Assembly: GCA_023432855.1 (NCBI GenBank)
Contig: JAEZEZ010000058.1
Span: 1 to 17,380 of the forward strand
DNA length: 17,380 nt
Source: Pseudomonadota bacterium
GTDB taxonomy: Bacteria > Pseudomonadota > Alphaproteobacteria > Caulobacterales > Caulobacteraceae
Reading direction: 5' to 3'
The position numbers and the translations under genes were made by a program. Numbering within the stretch: the stretch's first letter is position 1; each line of letters begins with the position of its first letter. Below the pieces are notes generated by a model. The model made no database searches. It was not told where the DNA came from and was given only the letters and a program-made list of their open reading frames with translations. Below, in pieces: positions 1-7,929 of this stretch.

Positions 1-1
1 C

Positions 2-211
2 CGCACGGCCGCCCGGTTCGGCCTGCGCAACGCGCTCGGCGCGCTCGGGCCCGTGGGCGCCATCGCGGCCATCGCCGCGACCGAGGTCGCCGCCGATGCA
101 GCGGGCGCCGCCGTGGCCTCCAGCGGCCCGGCGAACGACGTCGAAGGCACGAAACCCGAGCAGCAGCGGATGAACCACCTGCTCTCCCTCTATCGCGAAA
201 AGGGCTGTTGA
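2..211 (+). CDS. C-terminal fragment of an unidentified protein
   Basis: An open frame enters from the left edge and ends at TGA 209-211, giving the last 69 residues of a protein. The codon pattern, with G or C in nearly every third position, matches the neighbouring genes and supports real coding. The visible part begins with Arg/Ala/Gly/Leu-rich sequence, then an Ala-rich hydrophobic stretch that could be a membrane or packing helix, then a charged tail ending MNHLLSLYREKGC. I do not recognise the family, because the N-terminal domains are outside the window. A large inverted repeat begins directly after the stop codon. Confidence 0.6.
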   Translation, partial: RTAARFGLRNALGALGPVGAIAAIAATEVAADAAGAAVASSGPANDVEGTKPEQQRMNHLLSLYREKGC

Positions 212-273
212 CGAGGGGCGCAGCCCTCAGGGACGGCCGGTGTCCACCCCGATGACGGCCGTCCCGCCCCTCG
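212..273. terminator. Large nested inverted repeat after the first gene
   Basis: Two nested inverted repeats start immediately after the TGA at 209-211. The outer arms are CGAGGGGCG (212-220) and CGCCCCTCG (265-273). The inner arms are GGGACGGCCG (230-239) and CGGCCGTCCC (256-265). Together they could fold into one long GC-rich hairpin with a 9-base bulge on one side. No T-tract follows, so it is not a classical intrinsic terminator. It may end transcription of the upstream gene, stabilise its mRNA, or shape the leader of the gene at 296. The repeat is seen directly and its role is inferred. Confidence 0.5.
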
Positions 274-295
274 CCCCGAAATCCGGAGACCGACG

Positions 296-562
296 ATGCG
301 CGCCGCCGTCCTCAGCCTCAACGCTGCCGCCTTCATCGGGCTCGCCCTGCCCGTGGGCCTGATCTGGCGCTCATTGGCGGCGGACGGCGGCCAGGCATGG
401 ATAGGGCTGGCGTTCCTGCTGCTGATCTTCGCCGGTGTGCTGGCCTTGGGACTTGCGGGCGTGATCCTCTGCCGCCCCCGAAGCGGCGGCGCCAGCCGGC
501 TCATTCTCGCGGGCGCCACGGCTTTTGTCCTGGCCTTCGCGATCCTGCTCTTCGCGGGCTAG
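296..562 (+). CDS. Small three-helix membrane protein, unknown function
   Basis: This 88-residue protein starts at ATG 296 with a good ribosome binding site, GGAG at 285-288, seven bases upstream. It has three hydrophobic segments, at roughly residues 5-25, 35-58 and 66-87, with short polar links containing RPRSGG, so an inner-membrane location is likely. I recognise no family signature and no catalytic motif. The gene converges with the decarboxylase gene on the other strand, and the two stop codons overlap in the four bases CTAG (559-562). There is no room for a terminator between them. The ribosome site, hydrophobic pattern and codon use all support a real gene, but its function cannot be read from sequence. 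Confidence 0.65.
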   Translation: MRAAVLSLNAAAFIGLALPVGLIWRSLAADGGQAWIGLAFLLLIFAGVLALGLAGVILCRPRSGGASRLILAGATAFVLAFAILLFAG

Positions 563-2352
563 CCGGCCAGCGCCCGCGCGCGGGCCGGCTCCTCTTCCAT
601 GGCCTGGCCCAGCCGGTCGACGAACTGGGGAATCAGCGCCTCCCGAACGGCGGGCGATCCCCAGTACGGATTCATGAACACGGTACGGATCATCAGCAGC
701 CCGTCGCTGTCGTCGATCCCACCGTGGCTCCCCAGATGTCGCGCCCTCTGGGCAGCGTAGTCCGGGCCCAGCGTCGTCTTTGAAACCACGAAGTCCTCGG
801 AGGCGCACAGCCGGTCGAAAACCGCGCGCGTACGCCGGTTGGAGGCGCTCGCCGGCTCTCCCGTCTCGGCGACCGAGAAGCAGAGGATGTTGGTGTCCGC
901 GGGCTCGAGGAACCGTACGGTCGGAAGCGCCGCCCGCACCGCGGCTTGGAAGGCCTTGCGCGACTGTACGGTCTCCGCCAGCAGAGCGCCCATCCGCTCC
1001 GGCCCGAAACCGAGGGTCCGCCCGGTCAGCCAGGTGGCTGCCGCCCCGGCTGCGGATCGAGAGCCTTCCAGGGTCGACGACCACTTGCCATCGCCCAGTT
1101 CCGGCCGGTCGAGATAGGGCGCGGCGAACCCCGAGACGGCGTAGCGCTCCGCGTCACGCACGAGGAAAGCGCCGCAGGCGTAGGGCACGTAGCCAAGCTT
1201 GTGCGGATCGAGCGTCACAGAGTCGGCGCTGGCGATCGCCGCGAGCCCGCGCTGCGAAGGCTCGGACAGGACCCTGGCCGCGTCCCCGCCCAGCAGACTG
1301 CACAGGAAACCGCCATAGGCGGCATCGACGTGGCGCCAGATCCGCCATCCGCGTTCGACGGCCCAGCGGTCGAGCAGGTCGTGCAGACGGTCTATGGGGT
1401 CGATCTCGCCGGCTTCGGTGGTGCCGGCTACACTGACGGCCATGAGGATCGGACGGCCCTGGTCCCTCGCCTGCTCCACGCGGCGCTCGAAGTCCAGCAG
1501 GTCCAGCCGGCCTTCGGCGTCCAGCGCGACGGACCAGAAACTCTCCTCGCCCAGGCCGAAGACATTGGCCGCCTTCTGCCAGGAGTAGTGCTTGTTGCCG
1601 GGCACCAGGACGACCGGCCCCAGGTAGTCGCGTCCGCTGGCCAGGCTTATCCGCCGCCAGACGTCCGCCGGGTTCCCGGCCACGGCGCTGTAGCGCCGCA
1701 GGGTCTCGTCATCGAGCTGGTGTCGGGCCCACAACTCGCTGAAGCGTTCCCAACCCATGTGCGCGGCTTCGAACACGTCGAGAGGCGCCCCGCTGGTCTC
1801 CGCCTCGTACAGCGCCAGGCTCAGCCAGTGATCAAGGCGATAGCGGGCTCGCCAGACAGCCTCGAAATTCGCGATGGTGCCGCCGGAGGTGAAGTGGCCC
1901 TGGGCGACGGCGGGGTCGAAGCCGACCATCTGGGCCAGCATGGCGATCGCCTCGGCCTCGATGAGGGTGCCGACCCGGCTGGCCTCCCGGGAGGTGTTGT
2001 TGGGGTTGTGCAGCATCGCCGCGAACCAGCCGAGCAGGGCGGGCAACGACAGTTCGGCCTTCATGTGCCCGACATAGTGCGGCGTATGGGTGGGCGTCTC
2101 CGCGGTCAGCCGTTCAGACAGTTCGCGCACGCCCTCTCCCAGGCGTACGCGCTCGATTTTAGCCAGCGCCTCGAAACCCTTTGCGGATGAGATGCCGGGG
2201 TCGTTGCGCGCCGTATCCCGGCGCCAGCCGAACCAGTGGTCCAGAACGGTCTGGAGCTCGCCGCGGGTCCAGGATTCGTTCTCCGACCGAGGGCCGGGGA
2301 AGTAGGCGGCGGACAGCAGTTCGGCCGGGGCGGGGGGCAGGCTGATAGCCAT
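559..2352 (-). CDS. Group II PLP-dependent amino-acid decarboxylase
   Basis: This 597-residue protein is a fold-type I pyridoxal-phosphate enzyme of the glutamate/aspartate/aromatic amino-acid decarboxylase group. Visible motifs are TSGGTIAN (about 155-161, phosphate binding), a His in NKHYSW (H255, cofactor stacking position), HVDAAYGG (341-348, Asp contacting the pyridine nitrogen) and DPHK (382-385, with K385 the likely Schiff-base lysine). The family removes the alpha-carboxylate of an amino acid to give an amine and CO2. The substrate cannot be told from sequence, and glutamate, aspartate, tyrosine and diaminobutyrate are all possible. It is longer than the usual 450-550 residues of the group. 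The ATG lies only 9 bases after the DUF454 stop, so it is probably the last gene of the norB-nnrS operon. Family call is sure; substrate and role in NO metabolism are unknown. Confidence 0.85.
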   Translation of the reverse strand: MAISLPPAPAELLSAAYFPGPRSENESWTRGELQTVLDHWFGWRRDTARNDPGISSAKGFEALAKIERVRLGEGVRELSERLTAETPTHTPHYVGHMKAELSLPALLGWFAAMLHNPNNTSREASRVGTLIEAEAIAMLAQMVGFDPAVAQGHFTSGGTIANFEAVWRARYRLDHWLSLALYEAETSGAPLDVFEAAHMGWERFSELWARHQLDDETLRRYSAVAGNPADVWRRISLASGRDYLGPVVLVPGNKHYSWQKAANVFGLGEESFWSVALDAEGRLDLLDFERRVEQARDQGRPILMAVSVAGTTEAGEIDPIDRLHDLLDRWAVERGWRIWRHVDAAYGGFLCSLLGGDAARVLSEPSQRGLAAIASADSVTLDPHKLGYVPYACGAFLVRDAERYAVSGFAAPYLDRPELGDGKWSSTLEGSRSAAGAAATWLTGRTLGFGPERMGALLAETVQSRKAFQAAVRAALPTVRFLEPADTNILCFSVAETGEPASASNRRTRAVFDRLCASEDFVVSKTTLGPDYAAQRARHLGSHGGIDDSDGLLMIRTVFMNPYWGSPAVREALIPQFVDRLGQAMEEEPARARALAG

Positions 2353-2361
2353 GAGGCGGTC

Positions 2362-2808
2362 CTAGGAAGGTCGTGAGAGAAGCCAGGCCGCGACGGCGGC
2401 CAGGAATGCGGCCGCGACGGCCAGGACAGCGGGGCGGACATCGACGAACCACATGACGGCCAGGCTCGCCGACATCCCTGTCACCGCGAGAGCCTTGGCC
2501 TTCGCCGGGACGGCGCCCCGCTCCTCCCAGTCCCGGATCAGGGGGCCGAAACGCGGATGCGCCCGCAGCCAGGCGTCCAGCCGCGGCGAGGAGCGGGCGA
2601 AACACCAGGCTGCGACGAGCAGGAAGGGGGTGGTCGGCAGCAGCGGGAGAAACACGCCCGCCACGGCCGCGGCGATCGACGCGCTCCCTACCAGGCGCAG
2701 CAGATGGCGCCTCACGGGACGACGACCGCTCGCCCGGTCCGGGGCGGAAACCCAGGCGTCGGCATAGCAGCAGAGGTCCTCTGGAAAGGCGGAGACGAAC
2801 TTTGACAT
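2362..2808 (-). CDS. DUF454 (YbaN family) inner-membrane protein
   Basis: The core, with GVFLPLLPTTPFLLVAAWCFARSS followed by HPRFGPLIRDWEERGAVP in shortened form here, is the diagnostic signature of the DUF454/YbaN family of small inner-membrane proteins. The core begins about 30 residues in, with a first membrane segment around residues 38-65 and a hydrophobic C-terminal pair around 100-145. The biochemical function of the family is not established. I chose ATG 2808 (148 residues). A GTG at 2823 gives 153 residues and neither start has a strong ribosome site. A degenerate NnrR-like box centred 41.5 bases upstream of ATG 2808 favours that start. It lies between nnrS and the decarboxylase gene in the same direction, consistent with an NO-response operon. 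Confidence 0.8.
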   Translation of the reverse strand: MSKFVSAFPEDLCCYADAWVSAPDRASGRRPVRRHLLRLVGSASIAAAVAGVFLPLLPTTPFLLVAAWCFARSSPRLDAWLRAHPRFGPLIRDWEERGAVPAKAKALAVTGMSASLAVMWFVDVRPAVLAVAAAFLAAVAAWLLSRPS

Positions 2809-2837
2809 GCGCTCATGCTGCACTCATAGCCCGGCTT

Positions 2838-2861
2838 CGGCCTTGCGCTGGCCCAAGGCCG
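2838..2861. promoter_or_regulatory. Degenerate NnrR-like box inside a perfect inverted repeat
   Basis: TTGCG-CTGG-CCCAA (2843-2856) matches the TTGCG-N4-CGCAA boxes elsewhere in the window except for one base (C for G at 2853). It sits within a perfect 8-base inverted repeat, CGGCCTTG (2838-2845) and CAAGGCCG (2854-2861). Its centre, 2849.5, is exactly 41.5 bases from ATG 2808 of the DUF454 gene, the usual Fnr-family activator distance from a transcription start, which would make that mRNA leaderless. Alternatively the repeat is a hairpin 11 bases after the nnrS stop with no T-tract. I cannot decide between these from sequence. Confidence 0.45.
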
Positions 2862-2872
2862 CCGAAAACGCC

Positions 2873-4057
2873 TCAGGCGAGCGGCCGCCGCACCAGCATC
2901 GGGCCGTAGCGATAGATGAACAGGGCGAACGCCAACGCCCAGAGCGCCGCCGAACAGGCCAGCAGATGCACCGTTAGGTCGGGCAGGAAGGGCGCGGTCA
3001 CGCGCAAGATCGCGGCGAGATTGATCGTCACGTAGAGGGCCGTGGTCCATCGTTCGCCCGTCCGCGGCCGCCCGGTATGACCGAGCGTGGCGCGGGTCAT
3101 CATGGCAAGCGTCATGACCCCCATGGACCCTGCGGTCAGCGCGTGCACGCCGGCGGTGGCCGGAACCAGTTCGGGCAAGACCTTCGACAGGCCAAGCAAC
3201 GCCAGGCCGATCGGCAGCCAGACGTAGCCAAGGTGAAGAATCCACACGAGCGGCTCGGGGCCGGTGACCCACCCACGCCAGCGGGCCAGCCGGGCGAAAT
3301 TCATCAGGCCGGCGGCGATCAGGGCGCCGCCGGTTAGGACGTTCTCCGGGGCGAGAACCCAGGCCGCGAGCGCGAGCCCTGTGACGAGAAGCACGAGCTT
3401 GTCGAAGCGGTTGAATGGAACCGGATCGGGGCTGAGGCCGCGCGCCGCCGTCCAGTTGCGGGTGAAGCTGGGAACGACGCGGCCTCCGATGAGGGCGATC
3501 AGCCCGCTGATGGCGCCCACCGCCGCGCGCGTGGCGTAGTCGCCGATCACGGGGAAGACCGCCTGGAGGTGAAAGGCGATGTTGGCCGCCGCCAGCAGGG
3601 TGGCGAGCAGGCATACGGGAAGGTTCCGCCGGTTGCCGGCGGCGAGCACCTCGCGCCAGACCAGGGCGGCGAACACCGCGAGGAAGGCGCTGTCGACAAT
3701 GGCGGCCGCCAGGGCGAAGTCCGCCGGCGCCAGCAGCATCAGCCTGCCGGCGACCCACAGGACGAACAGGCCCGCCAGCGGCGCGCCGGTGACGGGCAGG
3801 CGGCCGGTCCAGTTCGGCACCGCGGTGAGCAGGAAGCCGGCCACGATGCCGCCTACGTAGCCGAACAGCATCTCGTGGATGTGCCAGAGGCGGCCGTCGA
3901 GTCCGCCCACACTGCCGTCGCCGACGGTGAAGCTCGCGACCCAGATCGGCACCGCGAGCGCCGACCACACGGCGGCGAAGAGAAAGAACGGCCGGAAGCC
4001 GAAGCTGAAGAGGGCGGGGCCCGTATGTCGCCGCATGCGCTCGGCCGTGCTCGTCAC
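2873..4057 (-). CDS. nnrS: NnrS family heme/copper membrane protein
   Basis: The protein is a highly hydrophobic, roughly 12-helix inner-membrane protein of the NnrS family. Members are heme- and copper-containing proteins under NnrR control that reduce NO stress in denitrifiers. Family hallmarks are ALFSFGFRPFFLFA near residue 15, LWHIHEMLFGYVGG near residue 60, PNWTGRLP near residue 82, and FTRNWTAARGL with a downstream MTRATLGHTGR motif. Conserved histidines in HIHE and LGHTGR are likely metal or heme ligands. I chose GTG 4055-4057 because GGAG lies 8 bases upstream. A second GTG at 4066 is in frame but overlaps the spacing of that site. The gene follows qNor-1 after a 72-base gap that holds two stem-loops, so co-transcription with norB is likely. 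Confidence 0.92.
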   Translation of the reverse strand: MTSTAERMRRHTGPALFSFGFRPFFLFAAVWSALAVPIWVASFTVGDGSVGGLDGRLWHIHEMLFGYVGGIVAGFLLTAVPNWTGRLPVTGAPLAGLFVLWVAGRLMLLAPADFALAAAIVDSAFLAVFAALVWREVLAAGNRRNLPVCLLATLLAAANIAFHLQAVFPVIGDYATRAAVGAISGLIALIGGRVVPSFTRNWTAARGLSPDPVPFNRFDKLVLLVTGLALAAWVLAPENVLTGGALIAAGLMNFARLARWRGWVTGPEPLVWILHLGYVWLPIGLALLGLSKVLPELVPATAGVHALTAGSMGVMTLAMMTRATLGHTGRPRTGERWTTALYVTINLAAILRVTAPFLPDLTVHLLACSAALWALAFALFIYRYGPMLVRRPLA

Positions 4058-4081
4058 TGTACTCACTCCATGAAACAGGCT

Positions 4082-4111
4082 GGGGGCGGACGGCGCAGGC
4101 CGCCCGCCCCC
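4082..4111 (-). repeat. GC-rich stem-loop in the norB-nnrS gap
   Basis: Arms GGGGGCGG (4082-4089) and CCGCCCCC (4104-4111) pair perfectly. A one-base mismatch is followed by a second 4-base stem, CGGC/GCCG, closed by a four-base loop. The element lies between the norB stop and the nnrS start and has no T-tract after it. It could slow decay of the upstream norB message or partly terminate transcription, so that nnrS is expressed less than norB. The structure is seen; the role is inferred. Confidence 0.5.
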
Positions 4112-4113
4112 GA

Positions 4114-4128
4114 CCAGGTTGAACCTGG
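4114..4128 (-). repeat. Perfect palindrome directly after the norB stop
   Basis: CCAGGTT-G-AACCTGG is a perfect 7-base inverted repeat starting one base beyond the norB stop codon (4130-4132). As RNA it could form a short hairpin with CCAGG/CCTGG arms and a 5-base loop. With the larger stem-loop at 4082-4111 it makes a tandem hairpin pair filling almost the whole norB-nnrS gap. It could equally be a DNA operator. Confidence 0.45.
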
Positions 4129-4129
4129 C

Positions 4130-6412
4130 CTACTCCGCCGGAAGCGGAGCGGGCTGCGGTCCCGTCTCGGGCTTCAGCCGCGGCTTGCGCGGGCCGATCA
4201 CGAGCTTCGCGGCGAAGGCGGCCAGGGTGAAGGCGCCGACGCTGAAGATCACGTCGCCGGGCACCCGCATCCAGACCAGCGTCTCGACCAGCGGCGAATG
4301 GATCACCTCCGGCGAGCGCGCGTACCACATGCCGTGCTCGATCGAGGCGAAGGCCTGGACGACGCCGACCGGCAGCAGCGACATGAAGACCATCGCCGCA
4401 AGCCCCCCGTTCAGCATCCAGAACGTCCAGCCGAGCATCCGGTCGCTCCACTGCCCGGCTGTCGCCAGCCCGCGGAAGCAGAACAGCATCAGCCCGATGC
4501 CCAGCATGCCGTAGACGCCGAACAGGGCGCTGTGGGCGTGCGTGGCCGTCGTGTTCAGGCCCTGGATGAAATAGAGGCTGATCGGCGGGTTGATCATGAA
4601 GCCGAAGACCCCGGCGCCGAGCAGGTTCCAGAAGGCCACCGCCACGAAGAACATGATCGGCCACTTGTAGGTCTGGACCCAGGGTGCGGCCTTGGAATGC
4701 CGCCAGGTCTCGAACGCCTCCGCCCCGATCAGGGCCAGGGGCACCACTTCCAGCGCCGAGAAGGTGGCGCCGATGGCGATCACCGACACCGGCGTCCCGG
4801 CGAAGTACCAGTGGTGAGCGGTGCCGAGCACGCCGCCGAACAGGAACACGATGGTCCCGAACAGCACCGCGCCGTTCGCCGTCGTCGCCCGCACCAGGCC
4901 CAGCTTGACGAACAGCAGGCTGATGACGGCGGTGGCGAAGACCTCAAAGAAGCCCTCCACCCACAGGTGGACGACCCACCAGCGCCAGTACTCGACCATC
5001 GAGATGTGCGAGTGTTTCCCCCACATGAAGCCGGCCGCGTAGAACAGGCCGATGGCCACGGTGGACAGGAACAGCACCACGAGCACCGGCTTGCTGTCCG
5101 ACGGGCTCTTCAAGGCCGGCCACAACGCCCGGGTGACGAGCAGCAGCCACAGCATCAGGCCCACGAACAGCAGGATCTGCCAGAACCGGCCGAGGTCGAT
5201 GTATTCCCAGCCCTGATGGCCGAACCAGAAGTTGGCGTTCAGGTCGAAGACCTGCTGCACGCCCAGCCATTCGCCGGCCATCGAACCGAGCACGACGAAG
5301 ACCAGGGCCGCCCACAAGATGTTGACGCCGAGCTTCTGGAACTTCGGCTCGTGGCCCGAGATCAGGGGCGCCATGTAGAGCCCCGTCGCCAGCCAGGCGG
5401 TGGCGATCCAGAAGACGGCGAGCTGGGTGTGCCAGGTGCGGGTCACCGCGTACGGGATCCACTCCGACAGCGGGAAGCCGTAGAAGTCATGGCCCTCGAC
5501 CGCATAGTGGGCCGTCACGGCGCCGAGCCCGACCTGGAGCAGGAAGAGCCCGATGACCGTGAAGAAGTACTTGCCCGTCGCCTTCATGGACGGGGTCGCC
5601 TGGACGCCTGAGAGCGGATTGGTCGCGGGCGCCTCGTGGTGTTCCTCCTTCTTCGTCCTGGCGTGCCAGAAGAGCAGCGCGCCTATGCCGAAGATGAGCA
5701 GCATGATGCTGGCCACCGACCAGACCACATTGGCCGAACTCGGCACGTTGTCGATCAGCGGCTCGTGCGGCCAGTTGGAGGTGTAGGTGACGGTGTCGCC
5801 GGGACGGTTGGTGGCCGCCGCCCAGCCCGTCCACCAGTAGAAGGCGGAGATCTGGGCGCGGCGCTCGGGGTCCGGCACCGCGTTGTTGGCGATGGCGTAC
5901 TGCTCGCGCAGCTCTTCGAGCGCCGGATCGCCGCTGAGCAGAGCCCGGTAGTGGCCTCCGACCTCGCGGATCGCCGCGGCGCGGTCGGCGGAAACGGTGA
6001 TCGTTTCCGTGGTCGCGTCGTAGGTATTGGTGCGCAGCTCACGCTTCAGGCGCGGCTTGTAGGCCGCCTGCTGCTCGTCCGTCAGTTCGGCGTAGGCCTT
6101 GCCGTGATCGCGCCGGGCCCAGAGGTCCAGCAGGGTGACGGCTTCGCGGTGCAGGGTGTCGGCCGACCAGTCGGGCGCGACGTAACCGCCGTGCCCCCAG
6201 ATCGAGCCGACCTGCTGGCCGCCCATGGACTGCCAGGCCAGCTGGCCGTTCTGGATGTCGGCGCGGGTGAACAGCACATTGCCGCCCGCGTCGAGAACCT
6301 GCGCCGGTATCGGCGGCGCCTGCCGGTGGATTTCCCGCCCCATCAGCCCGAGCACGGCGAATGACGCCGCCATCAGAATGGCGAGGACGAACCACAATCG
6401 CTTGATGTTCAT
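4130..6412 (-). CDS. norB: Quinol-dependent nitric oxide reductase (qNor-1)
   Basis: This 760-residue membrane enzyme reduces two NO to N2O with electrons from the quinol pool, in the single-subunit qNor (NorZ) form. An N-terminal helix (7-24) leads into a periplasmic cytochrome c-like domain without a CxxCH motif, containing the qNor signature GSIWGHGGYVAPDW (69-82). A 12-helix heme-copper oxidase core follows. All metal ligands are present: H328 and H627 for heme b, H625 for heme b3, and H482, H533, H534 and E486 for the non-heme iron. The second conserved active-site glutamate is E555 in FSALEVVP. The start ATG has AGGG 9 bases upstream. An exact NnrR-type box lies 86 bases upstream, after hemN. 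nnrS follows. No norC, norQ or norD is nearby, as expected for qNor. Confidence 0.96.
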   Translation of the reverse strand: MNIKRLWFVLAILMAASFAVLGLMGREIHRQAPPIPAQVLDAGGNVLFTRADIQNGQLAWQSMGGQQVGSIWGHGGYVAPDWSADTLHREAVTLLDLWARRDHGKAYAELTDEQQAAYKPRLKRELRTNTYDATTETITVSADRAAAIREVGGHYRALLSGDPALEELREQYAIANNAVPDPERRAQISAFYWWTGWAAATNRPGDTVTYTSNWPHEPLIDNVPSSANVVWSVASIMLLIFGIGALLFWHARTKKEEHHEAPATNPLSGVQATPSMKATGKYFFTVIGLFLLQVGLGAVTAHYAVEGHDFYGFPLSEWIPYAVTRTWHTQLAVFWIATAWLATGLYMAPLISGHEPKFQKLGVNILWAALVFVVLGSMAGEWLGVQQVFDLNANFWFGHQGWEYIDLGRFWQILLFVGLMLWLLLVTRALWPALKSPSDSKPVLVVLFLSTVAIGLFYAAGFMWGKHSHISMVEYWRWWVVHLWVEGFFEVFATAVISLLFVKLGLVRATTANGAVLFGTIVFLFGGVLGTAHHWYFAGTPVSVIAIGATFSALEVVPLALIGAEAFETWRHSKAAPWVQTYKWPIMFFVAVAFWNLLGAGVFGFMINPPISLYFIQGLNTTATHAHSALFGVYGMLGIGLMLFCFRGLATAGQWSDRMLGWTFWMLNGGLAAMVFMSLLPVGVVQAFASIEHGMWYARSPEVIHSPLVETLVWMRVPGDVIFSVGAFTLAAFAAKLVIGPRKPRLKPETGPQPAPLPAE

Positions 6413-6491
6413 CTCGATGATCCCTTTGCCGGCGGGACTCCCCCGAAGCCGGCGATTGGGATGCTCATGCGCTCAGCGGCGGGGCCTTACG

Positions 6492-6505
6492 TTGCGCTGG
6501 CGCAA
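6492..6505 (-). promoter_or_regulatory. NnrR/Fnr-type box upstream of qNor-1
   Basis: TTGCGC-TG-GCGCAA is a perfect 14-base palindrome between the hemN stop (6521) and the qNor-1 ATG (6412). Its centre, 6498.5, would put a class II activated transcription start near 6457, leaving a leader of about 45 bases. On the minus strand it is base-for-base the same as the plus-strand reading of the box at 10982-10995. Known NnrR sites in other alphaproteobacteria have the form TTGCG-N4-C(G/A)CAA, so an NO-responsive regulator is the best candidate, although an Fnr/FixK protein could also bind. Confidence 0.8.
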
Positions 6506-6520
6506 AGAGCCCGAAGCCGC

Positions 6521-7918
6521 TCAGACGGCTGTGGCGTGACGGCCCCGGGTCTGCGGCAGGCAGCTGTCGAAACAGGCCGCGGCCACCCGCATCATGCGCC
6601 GCGCCTCCTCGGGAATCCGCACGGTGCGGCCCTCGACGACGGCCAGTCCGTCAGGCGCCAGGCGCTCGGCGTCTGCAATGCAGGCGTCCAGGGCATCGGA
6701 CGCGAAACCATGGGCTTCGCAGGTCGCCGCCACATCGACGGCGAGGTCGCACATGAGCCGCTCGATGACGGCGCCGCGCAGTTCGTCCTCCGCCGTCACC
6801 GCCAGGCGGCGGACGATGGGCAGCCGGCCCCCCTCGACCGCGGCGCCCCAGGCGTCGGTCGGGATCTGGTTCTGCAGGAAGCCTTCGTTGAAGCGGCCGA
6901 TCGACGACGGCCCGATGGGTACGAGGACCGGGGCCGGATCGTCCGTGTAGCCCTGGAAGTTGCGGCGGAGCGTTCCGCCTGCGGCGGCGATGCTGAGCGG
7001 ATCGTGCGGCAGGGCGTAGTGATCCAGGCCGATGCGCACGTAGCCGCCGGCGACCAGGGCCTGGTCCGCCGCTTCGGCCTGGTCCCAGCGCCCGGCGACG
7101 TCGGCGAGGTCGGCTTCCTTGATCATGACCTGGTGCTTCTTCATCCAGGGCACGTGGGCGTAGCCGAAAACCGACACCCGGTCGGGGCGCAGGGTGAGCG
7201 CGGCCTCGACCGACTCGCGGACGTTCTGCGGCGTCTGCGCCGGCAGGCCGTACATGAGGTCGAAGTTGAGCGCCGAGACGCCCGCGGCGCGGATGCGGCG
7301 AACCGCCTCCGCCACCATTTCGAAGGGCTGGATCCGGTTGACCTTGGCCTGCACCACCGGGTCGAAGGTCTGCACGCCCAGGCTGATGCGGGTGACGCCC
7401 GCCTCGCCGGCGGCGTCGATGAACTCCGCCGTCAGCATGCCGGGGTCGAGCTCGGCGGCGACTTCCGCGCCCGGACGAAGCCGGAGCCGGTCGGTGAGCA
7501 CCCGGGCGAGGGCGAGGAAATCCTCGGGCTGGAGGGCGTTGGGGCTGCCGCCGCCGAAGTGCAGATGCGCGAGGCCCGCGTGCGGCCCCAGCGCCTCGGC
7601 CCACAGTTCGGCTTCACGCATCAGCTTGTCGTGGAAGACCGCGACGCGCCCATACTCGTGGACGACGCTGGTGTGGCAGCCACAGTACCAGCACAGCCGG
7701 CGGCAGAAGGGCACGTGGACGTAGGCCGAGATGGTCTGGTCGGCCCGCGTTGCGCCGACCCACGCGCGGGCCTGCTCGTCGTCGTCGCCGGGCTGGAAGC
7801 TGATGGCGGTGGGATAGCTCGTGTAGCGCGGCAGGTTGCGGGCGGCGTGACCGGCCCAGGTCGCGGGAAGCGGGCGCGCGGCGTCGCCGCCCGCCGCGAT
7901 CTTGCTGTGCATGCTCAC
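6521..7918 (-). CDS. hemN: Oxygen-independent coproporphyrinogen III dehydrogenase
   Basis: HemN is a radical-SAM enzyme that converts coproporphyrinogen III to protoporphyrinogen IX without oxygen, in the cytoplasm. The 465-residue length is normal. Seen in order are the N-terminal PRYTSYPTA motif (about 30-38), the cluster motif CRRLCWYCGC (C72, C76, C79, plus C81) for the 4Fe-4S cluster, HFGGGSPN (120-127) and ISLGVQTFD for SAM binding, and the HemN C-terminal domain. The start is taken as GTG 7918, 11 bases after the upstream regulator's stop, with AGGG 9 bases upstream. ATG 7912 is a possible alternative. It is probably co-transcribed with that regulator. It supplies heme for the heme enzymes encoded next to it when oxygen is scarce. 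Confidence 0.95.
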   Translation of the reverse strand: MSMHSKIAAGGDAARPLPATWAGHAARNLPRYTSYPTAISFQPGDDDEQARAWVGATRADQTISAYVHVPFCRRLCWYCGCHTSVVHEYGRVAVFHDKLMREAELWAEALGPHAGLAHLHFGGGSPNALQPEDFLALARVLTDRLRLRPGAEVAAELDPGMLTAEFIDAAGEAGVTRISLGVQTFDPVVQAKVNRIQPFEMVAEAVRRIRAAGVSALNFDLMYGLPAQTPQNVRESVEAALTLRPDRVSVFGYAHVPWMKKHQVMIKEADLADVAGRWDQAEAADQALVAGGYVRIGLDHYALPHDPLSIAAAGGTLRRNFQGYTDDPAPVLVPIGPSSIGRFNEGFLQNQIPTDAWGAAVEGGRLPIVRRLAVTAEDELRGAVIERLMCDLAVDVAATCEAHGFASDALDACIADAERLAPDGLAVVEGRTVRIPEEARRMMRVAAACFDSCLPQTRGRHATAV

Positions 7919-7929
7919 GAGGGTTGTCC

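Noticed and set aside
3569..5611. 680-codon plus-strand open frame opposite nnrS and norB
   Set aside because: Its product is low-complexity, rich in Arg, Glu, Gln and His, and crosses two recognised genes on the other strand. It is a shadow of high-GC codon use.
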